The notes under the pieces were generated by a model. It worked only from the letters and a program-made list of their open reading frames with translations. It was not told where the DNA came from and did not search any database. Positions 51,757 to 60,993 of a stretch of DNA of 64,000 nucleotides are shown here, in pieces. Position 1 is the first letter of the stretch. Every line of letters begins with the position of its first letter. Origin of the DNA: Marinomonas posidonica_A. Its GTDB lineage: Bacteria; Pseudomonadota; Gammaproteobacteria; Pseudomonadales; Marinomonadaceae. The DNA is taken from positions 124,001-188,000 of the forward strand of contig NZ_JBHZSP010000005.1 of the NCBI RefSeq assembly GCF_043643765.1, in the 5' to 3' direction. The position numbers and the translations under genes are program-made.

Positions 51757-52818
51757 ATGACACTAGCAGAACGTAAAATTATACACATTGATGCAGACTG
51801 TTTTTATGCGGCCATTGAGATGCGCGATAACCCGGCCTTGAGGGATCGACCTTTGGCTATTGGCGGTTCGTCTGAGCGTCGTAGCGTGTTATCCACTGCC
51901 AATTATTCTGCTCGTTCCTATGGTGTTCGATCGGCGATGCCTGTGGCTGTCGCGAAACGTTTGTGTCCTGATTTACTCATCCTACCTGGGTGTATGGAAA
52001 AGTATCGTCTTGCCTCTCAGCAAATGCATGGCATTTTTAAACAATATACTCACCTTATTGAACCTTTGTCTTTGGACGAAGCTTATTTGGATGTGACTCA
52101 GTCAACACAGTGCCAAGGCAGTGCGACCCTTATGGCTGATCGTATCCGTCGACAAATTCTATCGACGGTTGGAATCACAGTATCAGCTGGCATTGCTACG
52201 AATAAATTTATTGCCAAAGTGGCTAGTGATTGGAATAAGCCTGATGGTCTTACACTTGTGACACCTGAGCAACAAGCGGATTTTGTTGCGGCCATTCCTG
52301 TTAAATGCATTTTTGGGATTGGTAAAGTGGCTCAGCAAAAACTGGCTGAACTTGGGGTGTATTACTGTGCAGATCTTCAAAAGGTGGAATTTTCGGTATT
52401 GCAAAAACGTTTTGGTAGTATGGCGTTTCGTTTGTCTCAATTAGCGTTAGGCATCGATGAACGTCCTGTACAAACGTCGAGAGAGCGAAAAAGTATCTCT
52501 GTTGAACATACTTTTGCGGAGGATTTAACCGGCATTGAACCTTGTTTGAACGTCTTGCCTAAACTGATTGACGCATTGCAAAAGCGTATGGCCGGGCGAG
52601 GATATGAAGCACGTTTGAGTAAGTATTACTTAAAACTCAAGTTTGATGATTTTAAACAAACCACAATAGAGCAACCGATCCAAAAAAAACTGTCTACAGC
52701 GGTTTTTGCTGAGCTATTGCAGCAAGCTCACTCCCGCTCCAAGCGGCCTGTGCGTTTGATTGGCGTTGGCTATCGTTTATCTAATGTGATGTCTTCGCAA
52801 TTATTATTGCCTTTTTAA
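51757..52818 (+). CDS. dinB: DNA polymerase IV (Y-family translesion polymerase)
   Basis: 353 aa, near E. coli Pol IV (351). The first acidic residue is in IIHIDADCFYAAIEM, the second catalytic pair in SLDEAYLDVT. GITVSAGIATNKFIAKVASD is in the palm, two HhH segments around GIGKVAQQKLAELGV follow, and the little-finger domain carries ERKSISVEHTF. It copies damaged DNA with low fidelity. The open frame continues 144 nt upstream through the SOS box, but the ATG at 51757 matches the family start, so the upstream part is not coding. Confidence 0.96.
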   Translation: MTLAERKIIHIDADCFYAAIEMRDNPALRDRPLAIGGSSERRSVLSTANYSARSYGVRSAMPVAVAKRLCPDLLILPGCMEKYRLASQQMHGIFKQYTHLIEPLSLDEAYLDVTQSTQCQGSATLMADRIRRQILSTVGITVSAGIATNKFIAKVASDWNKPDGLTLVTPEQQADFVAAIPVKCIFGIGKVAQQKLAELGVYYCADLQKVEFSVLQKRFGSMAFRLSQLALGIDERPVQTSRERKSISVEHTFAEDLTGIEPCLNVLPKLIDALQKRMAGRGYEARLSKYYLKLKFDDFKQTTIEQPIQKKLSTAVFAELLQQAHSRSKRPVRLIGVGYRLSNVMSSQLLLPF

Positions 52819-52892
52819 TTTTTGTGTAAATTTTGTACAGTCCTGACTATCTCTGTCTATACTTTAAGGCCAACGGTATGGAGGTGTTTATT

Positions 52893-53873
52893 ATGTTAGA
52901 GCAGCAGACAAAATCTCATGTGATTCATTCCAGCTTGCCTGATCCTTTATCCCAACGTTTGAGATTCGAAGTTGAGCAAACATTACATGCATTGTATGCC
53001 GATGTGTCCTTAATTGATCAGATTGATCGTTTGTATTTGCCTTTTGCGAGTTGGTTAAGTAACAAAGTGGGTCGTCGAGAAGGGCCTATGATAGTGGGAC
53101 TTGGCGGTGCACAGGGTTGCGGTAAAACCACTTTTGCGAGCATTGTCAGTCGGATTTTGGTGAAAGGGTTTGATTTGAATGCGGTGGTGATCAGTTTGGA
53201 CGATTTGTACAGTACCCGTCACGATCGATTGAATTTTGCCAGTCAGACTACATCGTTATTTTCCGTGCGCGGAGTACCGGGGACGCACGATGTCACCTTG
53301 GCGATGAACCTATTTCAGCGCGCGAGGCAATTAAAAGATGGTGAAGTGATGATGTTTCCATGCTTCGATAAGTCCATTGATGAAAGAAAACCTGTACACC
53401 TATGGAAAGAGGTTCGGGGACCGATTGATGTGATTTTATTTGAAGGTTGGTGTGTCGGTGCGCCCGAGATGATGGGGGATCTGCATTCCCCACTGAATGC
53501 CCTAGAACGTGATAGAGATGAGCAGGAGGTTTGGCGACAGTCTGTGAATGAGTTATTAAAAAATGACTATCGCGAATTATTTTCCATGTTGGACTTAATG
53601 GTTTGGATGCAGGCGCCAAATTATGACATCGTCTATGAATGGCGCAATAAGCAAGAACGGCTATTGGAGGCGCACTTGCATGATATTCATGGTGTACTTT
53701 TAGATACCTTAGATTTAAAAGTCATGTCGCCAGAAGAGTTAAAAGGTTTTATGCAATATTATGAGCGCCTTACTCGCCATATGTTGGCGGTGATGCCAGG
53801 GCGAGCAGATGTGCTGATGCGTCTGGATGAAAATCAAGGTGTGCAAGAAGTTCGGTATCCAACTGAACACTAA
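52893..53873 (+). CDS. P-loop kinase, D-glycerate 3-kinase-like
   Basis: 326 aa with Walker A GAQGCGKT (72-79), a Walker B-like ISLDDLYST, the substrate-region RGVPGTHDVTLAMNLF, FPCFDKSIDERKP and the lid-type FEGWCVGAPEM. This is the pattern of plant-type glycerate kinases (GLYK) and their bacterial relatives in the uridine/pantothenate kinase fold. The start at 52893 has a perfect GGAGGTG six bases upstream. It is encoded directly after dinB in the same direction but has no functional link; a terminator follows. Confidence 0.85.
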   Translation: MLEQQTKSHVIHSSLPDPLSQRLRFEVEQTLHALYADVSLIDQIDRLYLPFASWLSNKVGRREGPMIVGLGGAQGCGKTTFASIVSRILVKGFDLNAVVISLDDLYSTRHDRLNFASQTTSLFSVRGVPGTHDVTLAMNLFQRARQLKDGEVMMFPCFDKSIDERKPVHLWKEVRGPIDVILFEGWCVGAPEMMGDLHSPLNALERDRDEQEVWRQSVNELLKNDYRELFSMLDLMVWMQAPNYDIVYEWRNKQERLLEAHLHDIHGVLLDTLDLKVMSPEELKGFMQYYERLTRHMLAVMPGRADVLMRLDENQGVQEVRYPTEH

Positions 53874-53910
53874 AAAATGCCTTAATCAGCACGATAAGAG
53901 CATCAATATG

Positions 53911-53946
53911 ATAGGCTATAGCGATTCGCGATAGCCTATTTTTTTG
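53911..53946 (+). terminator. Rho-independent terminator
   Basis: Stem ATAGGCTAT/ATAGCCTAT, extended inward by partly paired GCGA/TCGC, followed by seven T. Confidence 0.88.
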
Positions 53947-54011
53947 GTCGAGATGTTTGAACCATTTTTTACATTTAACATTTTATGATGCTTTTTGGGA
54001 GAGTTTAAAGA

Positions 54012-54680
54012 ATGACAGATTTGCTGCCAGTTGTAGAAGTAGAAACTGCCGCTAAACCGGATGCTGCGGTAATTTGGTTGCATGGATTGGGGGCGGATGG
54101 TCATGATTTTGAAGCCTTGGTGCCCGCTTTGTCTTTGCAAGACGGTTTGGCGGTACGATTTGTGTTTCCTCATGCGCCACAACGCCCTGTGACCATTAAT
54201 GGCGGTATGCCAATGCGTGCTTGGTATGATATTTTGGAAATGACGTTGGAGCGCAAAGTCGACATGGCGAATATTCAAGAGTCTGCGCAGCAAGTCGAAG
54301 ACCTCATTGAAGATCAAATGAGTAAAGGGATCTCTGCTGAGCGCATTATTTTGGCTGGTTTTTCACAAGGCGGCGTCATTGCATATCAGGTGGGGCTTCA
54401 CACGCCTCATGTACTTGGTGGTGTAATGGCTTTGTCTACCTATTTAGTGAACAGTGATAAGGTGTCTCAGGCTGAGTTTTGTCCCAATGGAAACACCTCA
54501 TTTTTAATTCATCATGGCTCTCAGGATCCAGTCGTTGCACCGACTTTGGGGGCACAAGCGCAAGCTAACTTAATGTCTAAAGGCTATTCTGTTACTTATC
54601 AAACCTATGATATGCCTCATGCAGTTTGCCCAGATCAGGTGCAAGACATTTCAGCTTGGCTTAATGCGCAGTTAGGATAA
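54012..54680 (+). CDS. Alpha/beta-hydrolase carboxylesterase (phospholipase/carboxylesterase family)
   Basis: 222 aa. The oxyanion strand is IWLHGLGADGHDFEALVP, the nucleophile elbow GFSQGG, the acid in GSQDPVV and the catalytic His in DMPHAVCPDQ. PMRAWYDI is a hallmark of the acyl-protein-thioesterase-like esterase group (EstB type). Cytosolic; the substrate is probably short-chain esters. Followed two bases later by the inositol monophosphatase frame, so likely co-transcribed. Confidence 0.92.
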   Translation: MTDLLPVVEVETAAKPDAAVIWLHGLGADGHDFEALVPALSLQDGLAVRFVFPHAPQRPVTINGGMPMRAWYDILEMTLERKVDMANIQESAQQVEDLIEDQMSKGISAERIILAGFSQGGVIAYQVGLHTPHVLGGVMALSTYLVNSDKVSQAEFCPNGNTSFLIHHGSQDPVVAPTLGAQAQANLMSKGYSVTYQTYDMPHAVCPDQVQDISAWLNAQLG

Positions 54681-54697
54681 AAGTGGAAGGAAGTGGT

Positions 54698-55498
54698 ATG
54701 TCGTCTGAATATGAACAATGGTTGGATTTTGCCAAACTGTTAGCTCAAGACGCGGGCAAGCTCATCGTTGAGGCTCGTGAAACGGCGATGTTTGATCGTA
54801 ACTATAAGTTACATCATGAATTGGTAACTTCGACAGACATCGCGGTGGATACTTTTATATGTGAAAAAATTGCCGCGGCCTTTCCACAACATAAAATTCT
54901 TTCAGAAGAGTCTTTTCCTGAGCTTGATGTTGATAACTTGATCGAGGATGTGCCTGTTTGGGTGATTGATCCGATTGATGGTACGGTCAATTTTGCTCAT
55001 GGTCATCATCATGTGGCAGTTTCAATTGGTCTATTTATCGGTACGGTGCGTATTTTAGGCGTGGTTCATGCGCCGTTTTTAGCGGAGTGTTATTTCGCTT
55101 TACGAGGAAGTGGGGCGTATTGTAATGATCAGAGAATTACTGTGTCAGGAGCCTCAACGCTTCGTAATGCCTTAGTGGCGACAGGTTTTCCATATCAAAA
55201 AACATCATTGCCAAGTTTGATTGAGCGTTTAAGCCGAGTGCTTCATGCGTGTCAGGATGTCAGGCGAAATGGGTCCGCAGCATTGGATTTGTGCTGGGTG
55301 GCGGTGGGTCGATTAGATGCTTATTACGAGACAGTGAAGCCTTGGGATATGGCGGCTGGTGCTTTAATTGCGGAAGAAGCTGGCGCTCAGTTGGGCTATT
55401 TTTCTGTGGCTCAGGTGGCTTGGCCTGAGGCCGTGAATGGTGAAGGGTTGTTGGTGGCGACGCCTGATTTGTATGATGATTTAAAGGCGTTACTTTAA
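54698..55498 (+). CDS. Inositol monophosphatase family protein
   Basis: 266 aa. Metal-binding motifs are present in order: EESFPELD, WVIDPIDGTVNFAHG and WDMAAGALIAEEAG. RNGSAALDLCWVAVGRLDAY is also typical. Bacterial members act on inositol phosphates, PAP or fructose bisphosphate; this one is distinct from CysQ and SuhB in detail, so the substrate is open. The ATG at 54698 with GGAAGGAAG upstream is chosen over a GTG five codons earlier. Confidence 0.9.
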   Translation: MSSEYEQWLDFAKLLAQDAGKLIVEARETAMFDRNYKLHHELVTSTDIAVDTFICEKIAAAFPQHKILSEESFPELDVDNLIEDVPVWVIDPIDGTVNFAHGHHHVAVSIGLFIGTVRILGVVHAPFLAECYFALRGSGAYCNDQRITVSGASTLRNALVATGFPYQKTSLPSLIERLSRVLHACQDVRRNGSAALDLCWVAVGRLDAYYETVKPWDMAAGALIAEEAGAQLGYFSVAQVAWPEAVNGEGLLVATPDLYDDLKALL

Positions 55499-55596
55499 CC
55501 AGTAAGCGACAAGAGTTTGGTGGAATGTTACCCAGTTGTGTTTGGATTGACATAATTGGGTGTTTTATTTGAATAAATTGAGTTTAAAGGTTCTGT

Positions 55597-56058
55597 ATGT
55601 CTCTTACCGTATTTTTTTTAGTGTTATTCGCTTGTGTTGTTGTAATGGGCGTTTCGCTTTGGTTTATTCGCCTACAATTACAGGCCAATCGATTGAGAGT
55701 GGAGCGTATTCAGGCGGGTGAGGCGCGTTATCAAGAAGAGCGTCAGAAAGCTGTGGATAGTATTCGAGTCTTGTTGAAAGTGGCGGGTACGGATGAAGTG
55801 AATTGGATTGAGGCAAGTATTCGAATTAAAAATTTATTAGATAGACTGAGTATTGATTTATCGGAGCATGAAGACATTTCGGTCTTTTATCTAGTCACTG
55901 AGAAAACCGAACATATTCCAACCCATGAACAATGGCGATCTTTGCCGAAACAAGCTAAACATAAATTTCAAAAAGAAATGGATGGTTATGAGAGAGTTCA
56001 TTTGGATGACCTTAAAAAGGCCAAAGCATCATTGTTAGCGTTTGATTTTTCGGAATGA
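55597..56058 (+). CDS. Membrane-anchored DUF2489-like protein, 153 aa
   Basis: One N-terminal membrane helix (LTVFFLVLFACVVVMGVSLW) followed by a charged helical cytoplasmic domain: QEERQKAVDSIRVLLKV, WIEASIRIKNLLDRL. This pattern resembles DUF2489 proteins of unknown function. It overlaps the following small membrane gene by 4 bp (ATGA); the two products share the one-helix-plus-soluble-domain plan and may act together. Confidence 0.75.
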   Translation: MSLTVFFLVLFACVVVMGVSLWFIRLQLQANRLRVERIQAGEARYQEERQKAVDSIRVLLKVAGTDEVNWIEASIRIKNLLDRLSIDLSEHEDISVFYLVTEKTEHIPTHEQWRSLPKQAKHKFQKEMDGYERVHLDDLKKAKASLLAFDFSE

Positions 56059-56426
56059 TATTAGAGCTCTTGATTTCTGCGTTTGTTTTCTTTGTTTTAT
56101 TGATGGGCTTGATGATGTTCTTTGTTCGTCATCAGTCTAAATTGCCTTATTACAGACAAAGTCAGGCGGATTGTGTCGCTATGTTAGAAAAAGCGCTTGC
56201 CGGAAATCTACCTGAGTTTGAGTGGTATGCTTTTATTGGTTTGAGTATCCGTGATAACGAAAGCTTAGACACTCTTCGGGAGCGATGTTGCTGGATTGAT
56301 GAATTCGAAACGAAAGGAACTCAGCTGGTAAATGGTCGCCTTTGTGTATCTTTTAGTAACAAAGGGCGGAAAGAATTAGAAAAATTGTTGGATGAGTGGC
56401 AGCATAAAGCAGATTATTTGATCTGA
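56055..56426 (+). CDS. Membrane-anchored hypothetical protein, 123 aa
   Basis: An N-terminal helix (ELLISAFVFFVLLMGLMMFF) and a soluble part with paired Cys (LRERCCWIDEF). No family recognised. Translationally coupled to the DUF2489-like gene, and 29 bp before the mechanosensitive channel gene, so all three may form an operon. Confidence 0.7.
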   Translation: MILELLISAFVFFVLLMGLMMFFVRHQSKLPYYRQSQADCVAMLEKALAGNLPEFEWYAFIGLSIRDNESLDTLRERCCWIDEFETKGTQLVNGRLCVSFSNKGRKELEKLLDEWQHKADYLI

Positions 56427-56455
56427 TGTAATTTTTAAGGATAGGGTTTGGGATT

Positions 56456-57286
56456 ATGAATGATATACAGGCGGTATTTGATCAGGGTGCTGAGTGGATG
56501 CCTTGGGTGATGGACAGTGCGCTTAATCTAGCCGTTGGCTTGGTTATTTTCTTTGTGGGTAAATTTATTGCGGCAAAGATTTCAGGTTGGTGTGAAAAGC
56601 GTTTACTGAAATCTTCCGTGGATAAAGCTGTTGCCGGTTTTGCCTCAAGCATTTTATATGCCTTGATGTTTGCTGGTGTTGTATTGATGGCGTTGGGGCA
56701 AATTGGGGTAGAGACGACCTCTTTTATCGCTATCCTAGGTGCTGCAGGTCTGGCTGTTGGTTTGGCTTTGCAAGGTTCTCTATCTAACTTTGCGTCTGGT
56801 GTGTTGATTATTCTATTGCGCCCATTCCGTTCAGGTGATTTTGTGGACGCGGGCGGTCAAATGGGAACGGTGAATCGTATCGAGTTGTTCCATACGCATC
56901 TAACCACACCGGATAATCGTGTCATTATTGTACCTAATTCGGCGATAATGAACGGTGCTATCGTGAACTTTTCTCGTGAATCGACTCGTCGTTTAGATCT
57001 CGTGGTTGGTATTAGCTATGATGCGGACATTCGTTTGGCAAAGCAGATTATGGAAGAGCTTGTCGAAGCTGATGAGCGCATTCTGAAAGACCCTGCTTGT
57101 GTGATTGCCGTCGCGGAATTGGCAGACAGTTCCGTAAACTTTAATTTACGTCCTTGGGTGGCGTCTGCAGATTATTGGAATGTGAGAGCCGATCTGCTAG
57201 AGAAGATTAAATATGCCTTTGATGAGAAAGGGGTTGGTATTCCATATCCACAAATGGATGTGCATGTTCACAAACAAGAATCTTAA
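56456..57286 (+). CDS. mscS: Small-conductance mechanosensitive channel (MscS family)
   Basis: 276 aa, close to E. coli MscS (286). TM1-TM2 come first, then the pore-lining TM3 with the Gly/Ala pattern ILGAAGLAVGLALQGSLSNFASG, the beta domain RPFRSGDFVDAGGQMGTVNR, VPNSAIMNGAIVNFSRE and the C-terminal alpha/beta domain ending in PYPQMDVHVH. It is a heptameric inner membrane channel that opens on osmotic downshock, fitting a marine organism. AGGATAG precedes the ATG. Confidence 0.95.
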   Translation: MNDIQAVFDQGAEWMPWVMDSALNLAVGLVIFFVGKFIAAKISGWCEKRLLKSSVDKAVAGFASSILYALMFAGVVLMALGQIGVETTSFIAILGAAGLAVGLALQGSLSNFASGVLIILLRPFRSGDFVDAGGQMGTVNRIELFHTHLTTPDNRVIIVPNSAIMNGAIVNFSRESTRRLDLVVGISYDADIRLAKQIMEELVEADERILKDPACVIAVAELADSSVNFNLRPWVASADYWNVRADLLEKIKYAFDEKGVGIPYPQMDVHVHKQES

Positions 57287-57308
57287 TTTTTTTACTTATT
57301 AAGATTAG

Positions 57309-57344
57309 AATGCCGCTAAGTATTGTTACTTAGCGGCATTTTTT
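57309..57344 (+). terminator. Rho-independent terminator after mscS
   Basis: Perfect 14-bp stem AATGCCGCTAAGTA/TACTTAGCGGCATT, loop TTGT, then TTTT. Confidence 0.92.
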
Positions 57345-57375
57345 ATGGCCGCTGTTATTCATTTGAGGCTTTTAC

Positions 57376-57885
57376 ATGAGTCGTTATCGACCTCCTGCAC
57401 CACCTAAATCGAATTATATTACCTATGAGGGCTCGCAAATATTATTAGCGGAGCTCAAATATCTATGGAAAGAAAAACGCCCCGCCGTCACGGAATCGGT
57501 TCGTGAAGCCGCAGCTCAAGGGGATAGGTCGGAAAATGCAGAATATATATACGGAAAGAAGCAGCTGCGTGAAATTGATCGTCGAGTACGTTATTTAGAA
57601 AAGCGTTTGGATCATTGTAAAGTGGTTGATCGCATTCCAGATGATCAGAGCAAGGTGTTCTTCGGGGCTTGGGTCACTTTAGAGGATGAGGTCGGGAAAC
57701 AAGAGTGTTTTCGTATTGTCGGGCCTGATGAGTTGGATCATCAAGCCGATTACATCAGCATGGACTCGCCAGTGGCAAAGGCTTTGCTGAAAAAAGAAGA
57801 GGGTGATGAGGTCATGATTCGTCGGGCTCAAGGGGAAAAACTCTACTTCATTGAGTGTGTTGAATATCGTCCGGTCAATTTATGA
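57376..57885 (+). CDS. greB: Transcription elongation factor GreB
   Basis: 169 aa. The coiled-coil finger holds the acidic tip (AAQGDRSENAEYIYGKKQLR) that rescues backtracked RNA polymerase. The C-terminal FKBP-like domain has FRIVGPDELDHQADYISMDS and PVAKALLKKEEGDEV. YIYGKK and the RPPAPP start distinguish it from GreA. It overlaps the DUF72 gene by 4 bp (ATGA). Confidence 0.96.
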   Translation: MSRYRPPAPPKSNYITYEGSQILLAELKYLWKEKRPAVTESVREAAAQGDRSENAEYIYGKKQLREIDRRVRYLEKRLDHCKVVDRIPDDQSKVFFGAWVTLEDEVGKQECFRIVGPDELDHQADYISMDSPVAKALLKKEEGDEVMIRRAQGEKLYFIECVEYRPVNL

Positions 57886-58745
57886 CGATTTTGTACGGCA
57901 TGGCGCAGTGGCAGCATCCGGCTTGGATCGATTGGCTGTATTCGTCTGCGGTGCCTAGTGGTGAGCGGCTGGCAGAGTATGCCAACGTTTTTTCCTCGGT
58001 GGAGGTGGGCAGTACCTTTTACGCACCAGTAGCGGATGAGCAATTAATGCGCTGGTACCGACAGGTTGACGCGGAGTTTCGCTTTTGTTTTAAAGTCCCA
58101 CAACAGATTTCGCATGCATCAGCGCAACGCTCATGGCAAGAAGTGCGCGATGATTGGTTGGCTTTTCAGCAAACATTAACACCGCTTACTGCTAAGTTAG
58201 GGCCTACTATGTTGCAACTTCCTGGTCGATTGGCAGGGGAGCGTTTGCCTTATATTTTGGCCTTAATGGATGAGTGGCAATTGAGCACACCCTTGAGTGT
58301 TGAGGTTCGCCATTTGGATTTTTTTGATAAGGGTGAGTGCGAAACGGATTTTTTGAAGGCGTTGTCTGAACGTCAAGTTGATCGAGTTGTCATGGATTCT
58401 CGCCCTGTGTTTTCAACGCCTGCCTACAATGACAGTCTGCTGGATGCTCAACAAAAGAAGCCAAGAGTACCTTGTCACCCCGTTGCGACGGCAGCCACTC
58501 CCATCGTTCGCTATATTGGTCACCCTAATCTGCCGCGTAATCATGTTTGGCTGGATCAGTGGGCGGTCAAAATAAAGCAATGGTTAGAGCAGGGGTTAAG
58601 CCCTATTGTTTTTGTGCATTCTTCCGACAATATTGCGGCGCCAACATTGGCGTCTTGGTTGGATGATAAGCTAGTGGCTAATGGTGCTTTGTCTTCTAAG
58701 CAGCTAATTTTGCCTGATACGTTAGAGCAAATGAGCTTGATTTAG
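57882..58745 (+). CDS. DUF72 (YecE family) protein
   Basis: 287 aa TIM-barrel-like protein with the DUF72 pattern: an opening YGMAQWQHPAW, NVFSSVEVGSTFYAPV, FRFCFKVPQQISH, TMLQLPGRLAG, SVEVRH and the late FVHSSDN. The biochemical role of the family is unknown. Its start overlaps greB's stop, so it is translated with it. Confidence 0.9.
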   Translation: MTILYGMAQWQHPAWIDWLYSSAVPSGERLAEYANVFSSVEVGSTFYAPVADEQLMRWYRQVDAEFRFCFKVPQQISHASAQRSWQEVRDDWLAFQQTLTPLTAKLGPTMLQLPGRLAGERLPYILALMDEWQLSTPLSVEVRHLDFFDKGECETDFLKALSERQVDRVVMDSRPVFSTPAYNDSLLDAQQKKPRVPCHPVATAATPIVRYIGHPNLPRNHVWLDQWAVKIKQWLEQGLSPIVFVHSSDNIAAPTLASWLDDKLVANGALSSKQLILPDTLEQMSLI

Positions 58746-58779
58746 TTGTTCATGCTGTAATAGACACAAAGGAAGTTTT

Positions 58780-59088
58780 ATGTATTCGTTAGTATTTTAT
58801 GTTCCAGCAACTCATCTTGAGGCGGTAAAGAGTGCGGTTTTTGCTGCTGGTGCTGGTCGAATGGGAAATTATGAGGCGTGTTGCTGGCAGGTGCTTGGAC
58901 AAGGGCAGTTCTGTCCCCAAGATGGCGCTCAACCTTTTCTTGGTGACGTGGGTGAAGCGGAGCAGGTTGAAGAGTATCGAGTAGAGATGGTGCTTTTGGA
59001 ACAGTGTAAGGAGGCGGTTATTGCCGCTTTGCGTTTAGCTCACCCCTATGAAGAAGTGGCTTATCATTTAATTAGAGTTGAATCTTAA
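58780..59088 (+). CDS. NIF3-like/YqfO C-terminal type protein, 102 aa
   Basis: A single PII/CutA-like ferredoxin fold, as inserted in YqfO-type NIF3 proteins. FYVPATHLEAVKSAVFAAGA, GNYEACCWQVLGQGQF, GEAEQVEEYRVEMV and AHPYEEVAYHLI are all recognisable. Stand-alone forms of this length are common in gammaproteobacteria; the function is unknown. AAGGAAG lies before the ATG. Confidence 0.88.
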   Translation: MYSLVFYVPATHLEAVKSAVFAAGAGRMGNYEACCWQVLGQGQFCPQDGAQPFLGDVGEAEQVEEYRVEMVLLEQCKEAVIAALRLAHPYEEVAYHLIRVES

Positions 59089-59097
59089 GGTGTTTGT

Positions 59098-59643
59098 TTA
59101 ATCTGGTACAGAGTTAAACAGAATGACGTCTTCGTGAAAACCATATTGTCCTTTTTGGTGGTCTTCAATAAAGAACTCAAGTGTTTTCGTGACACTACTA
59201 AAGGCTAATTCCTCCCATGGAATGTCTTTCAAGTCGAAGAGTGCGACTTCAGAGCTTTCTTCGGTTGGGTGAAAGTCGTCTTTTTCCAATTTAGCAATAT
59301 AAAAAAGGTGCACTTGATTAATTCTTGGGATACTGATCATGCTAAAGGCTTGCTGGCATTTGGCTACCGAGCCGGACTCTTCTAATGTCTCGCGAAGAGC
59401 GCCTTCACTGGTGGTTTCTTGATTTTCCATGAAGCCAGCAGGTAGGGTCCAAAACCCAAACTGTGGTTCTATGTTACGACGACATAGGAGGATCTTGTCT
59501 TGATAGAGTGGAATCGTGCCAGTGATTAGTCTTGGGTTGTCATAATCGATATGAGCGCAATGCGGACAGACTGCTCGTGTGCGGTTATCACCTGGTGGGA
59601 TGGTCATCTCAACTTGGTGACCACATTTAGGGCAGTATCTCAT
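59098..59643 (-). CDS. Nudix hydrolase with N-terminal zinc ribbon
   Basis: 181 aa. The zinc ribbon is CPKCG...CPHCAHIDYDNPR, followed by the Nudix box GFMENQETTSEGALRETLEE and SG. No NudC-type SQPWPFP motif is present, so it is not a second NudC; this ribbon-plus-Nudix form is usually annotated only as Nudix hydrolase. It starts 10 bp after the CorB-like gene with AAAGGA upstream, indicating an operon. Confidence 0.9.
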   Translation of the reverse strand: MRYCPKCGHQVEMTIPPGDNRTRAVCPHCAHIDYDNPRLITGTIPLYQDKILLCRRNIEPQFGFWTLPAGFMENQETTSEGALRETLEESGSVAKCQQAFSMISIPRINQVHLFYIAKLEKDDFHPTEESSEVALFDLKDIPWEELAFSSVTKTLEFFIEDHQKGQYGFHEDVILFNSVPD

Positions 59644-59653
59644 GACGTATCCT

Positions 59654-60910
59654 TTACCGCTTTAACTGAAGTTTGGCGAATTTCACAACCTTGTCTTCAA
59701 TTTCTTGGATTTCAATTTGGTAGTGGTCTACCCAAAGACTGATCGGGTGCTCAGGGATAAACTCAAGTGTTTCAATGATCAAACCGTTTAGGGTTTTTGG
59801 TCCATCGGTCGGCAAGTGCCAATCTAGTGCTTTGTTGATTTCTCGAATGTGAGTTGATCCTTCGATACGGAAGGCGCCATCATCCAGTGTTTGAATCTCT
59901 TCTTCTTCGTCTTGGGTTGGTGGGGTGAACTCGCCAACAATTTCTTCAAGAACGTCTTCTAATGCTGCTATGCCTTGAACGTCACCGTATTCGTCGACCA
60001 CAATACCCATCTGTTGATGGTCTTTCTGGAAGTTTAGAAGCACTGTGTTGAGTGAAGTGCTTTCTGGGATAAAGTAGGGTTCAACCGTCGCTTTAAGTAA
60101 TGCGGCTTTGGATGGTGTTGGATCACGTAAAAATATGGCTGCATGACGAGCGTGTAAAATACCAATGACTTTATTAATTTCGCCATTGTAGACGGGCATG
60201 CGAGTGTGGCGTGTTTGACAGATTTGCTCAATAATCTCTTCGATAGAGTCTTCAATATCGATGCCAACAACGTCATTTCGCGGAATCATGATGTCTTCCA
60301 CAGAGACTTTTTCTAAATCTAGGATGGAGATCAGCATGTCTTGGTGGGCTGCTGGGATCAAACCACTGGCTTCATTTACGACCGTTCTGAGTTCTTCTGA
60401 ATCTAGAGTGTCTTGATTGCTGTGATGAGCTTGCACCCCAAACAGACGTAATAATCCATTGGATAGAGTGTTGACGAGTAATACCAATGGGTAAAGTAAT
60501 TTTAGGATAACAGCGAGTACCCATGAAAATGGGAAGGCTAATTTTTCTGGGTGTAAAGCCGCAAATGTTTTAGGTGTGACTTCAGCGAAGATAAGAATAA
60601 CCAGGGTGAGTGCCGCTGTCGCAATGGCGACGCCAGCGTCTCCCCATAATCTTACCGCAATAATGGTGGCAATGGCGGAAGCGAGGATGTTTACAAAGTT
60701 ATTGCCAATTAAAATAACGCCGATAAGACGATCCGGACGTTCAAGCAAAGAACTGACTTTGATCGCTGATTTATGTTTATTTTTCACAAGATGCTTTAGT
60801 CGGTACTTGTTTAAAGACAACATGCTTGTTTCTGAGCTTGAAAAGAAAGCAGAAAATAGAATGAGAAAAGCCAGTATTCCGCCGAGGATACTTAAGGGAA
60901 CTTCGTTCAA
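59654..60910 (-). CDS. CNNM/CorB-type HlyC/CorC family protein (YfjD-like)
   Basis: 418 aa. The N-terminal DUF21 membrane domain (LILFSAFFSSSETSMLSLNK, IGVILIGNNFVNILASAIAT, PKTFAALHPEKLAFP) is followed by two CBS domains (EDIMIPRNDVVGID, VVDEYGDVQGIAALEDVLEE) and the CorC_HlyC domain. Family members are linked to Mg2+ export and cobalt resistance. It is adjacent to ypjD and divergent from ffh, the same synteny as in E. coli, which supports the YfjD/CorB identity. Confidence 0.93.
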   Translation of the reverse strand: MNEVPLSILGGILAFLILFSAFFSSSETSMLSLNKYRLKHLVKNKHKSAIKVSSLLERPDRLIGVILIGNNFVNILASAIATIIAVRLWGDAGVAIATAALTLVILIFAEVTPKTFAALHPEKLAFPFSWVLAVILKLLYPLVLLVNTLSNGLLRLFGVQAHHSNQDTLDSEELRTVVNEASGLIPAAHQDMLISILDLEKVSVEDIMIPRNDVVGIDIEDSIEEIIEQICQTRHTRMPVYNGEINKVIGILHARHAAIFLRDPTPSKAALLKATVEPYFIPESTSLNTVLLNFQKDHQQMGIVVDEYGDVQGIAALEDVLEEIVGEFTPPTQDEEEEIQTLDDGAFRIEGSTHIREINKALDWHLPTDGPKTLNGLIIETLEFIPEHPISLWVDHYQIEIQEIEDKVVKFAKLQLKR

Positions 60911-60993
60911 AAAGGGAGCGCCTCAATAATTTAGATAGTGGAATTATTAGTTCTTACGAACCGACTGTCAAACATACTTTGTGAATTCGACCA

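Noticed and set aside
53916..54317. 133-aa minus frame over the terminator and the carboxylesterase gene
   Set aside because: It reads through a clear terminator hairpin and the conserved esterase coding sequence. No motif is seen.
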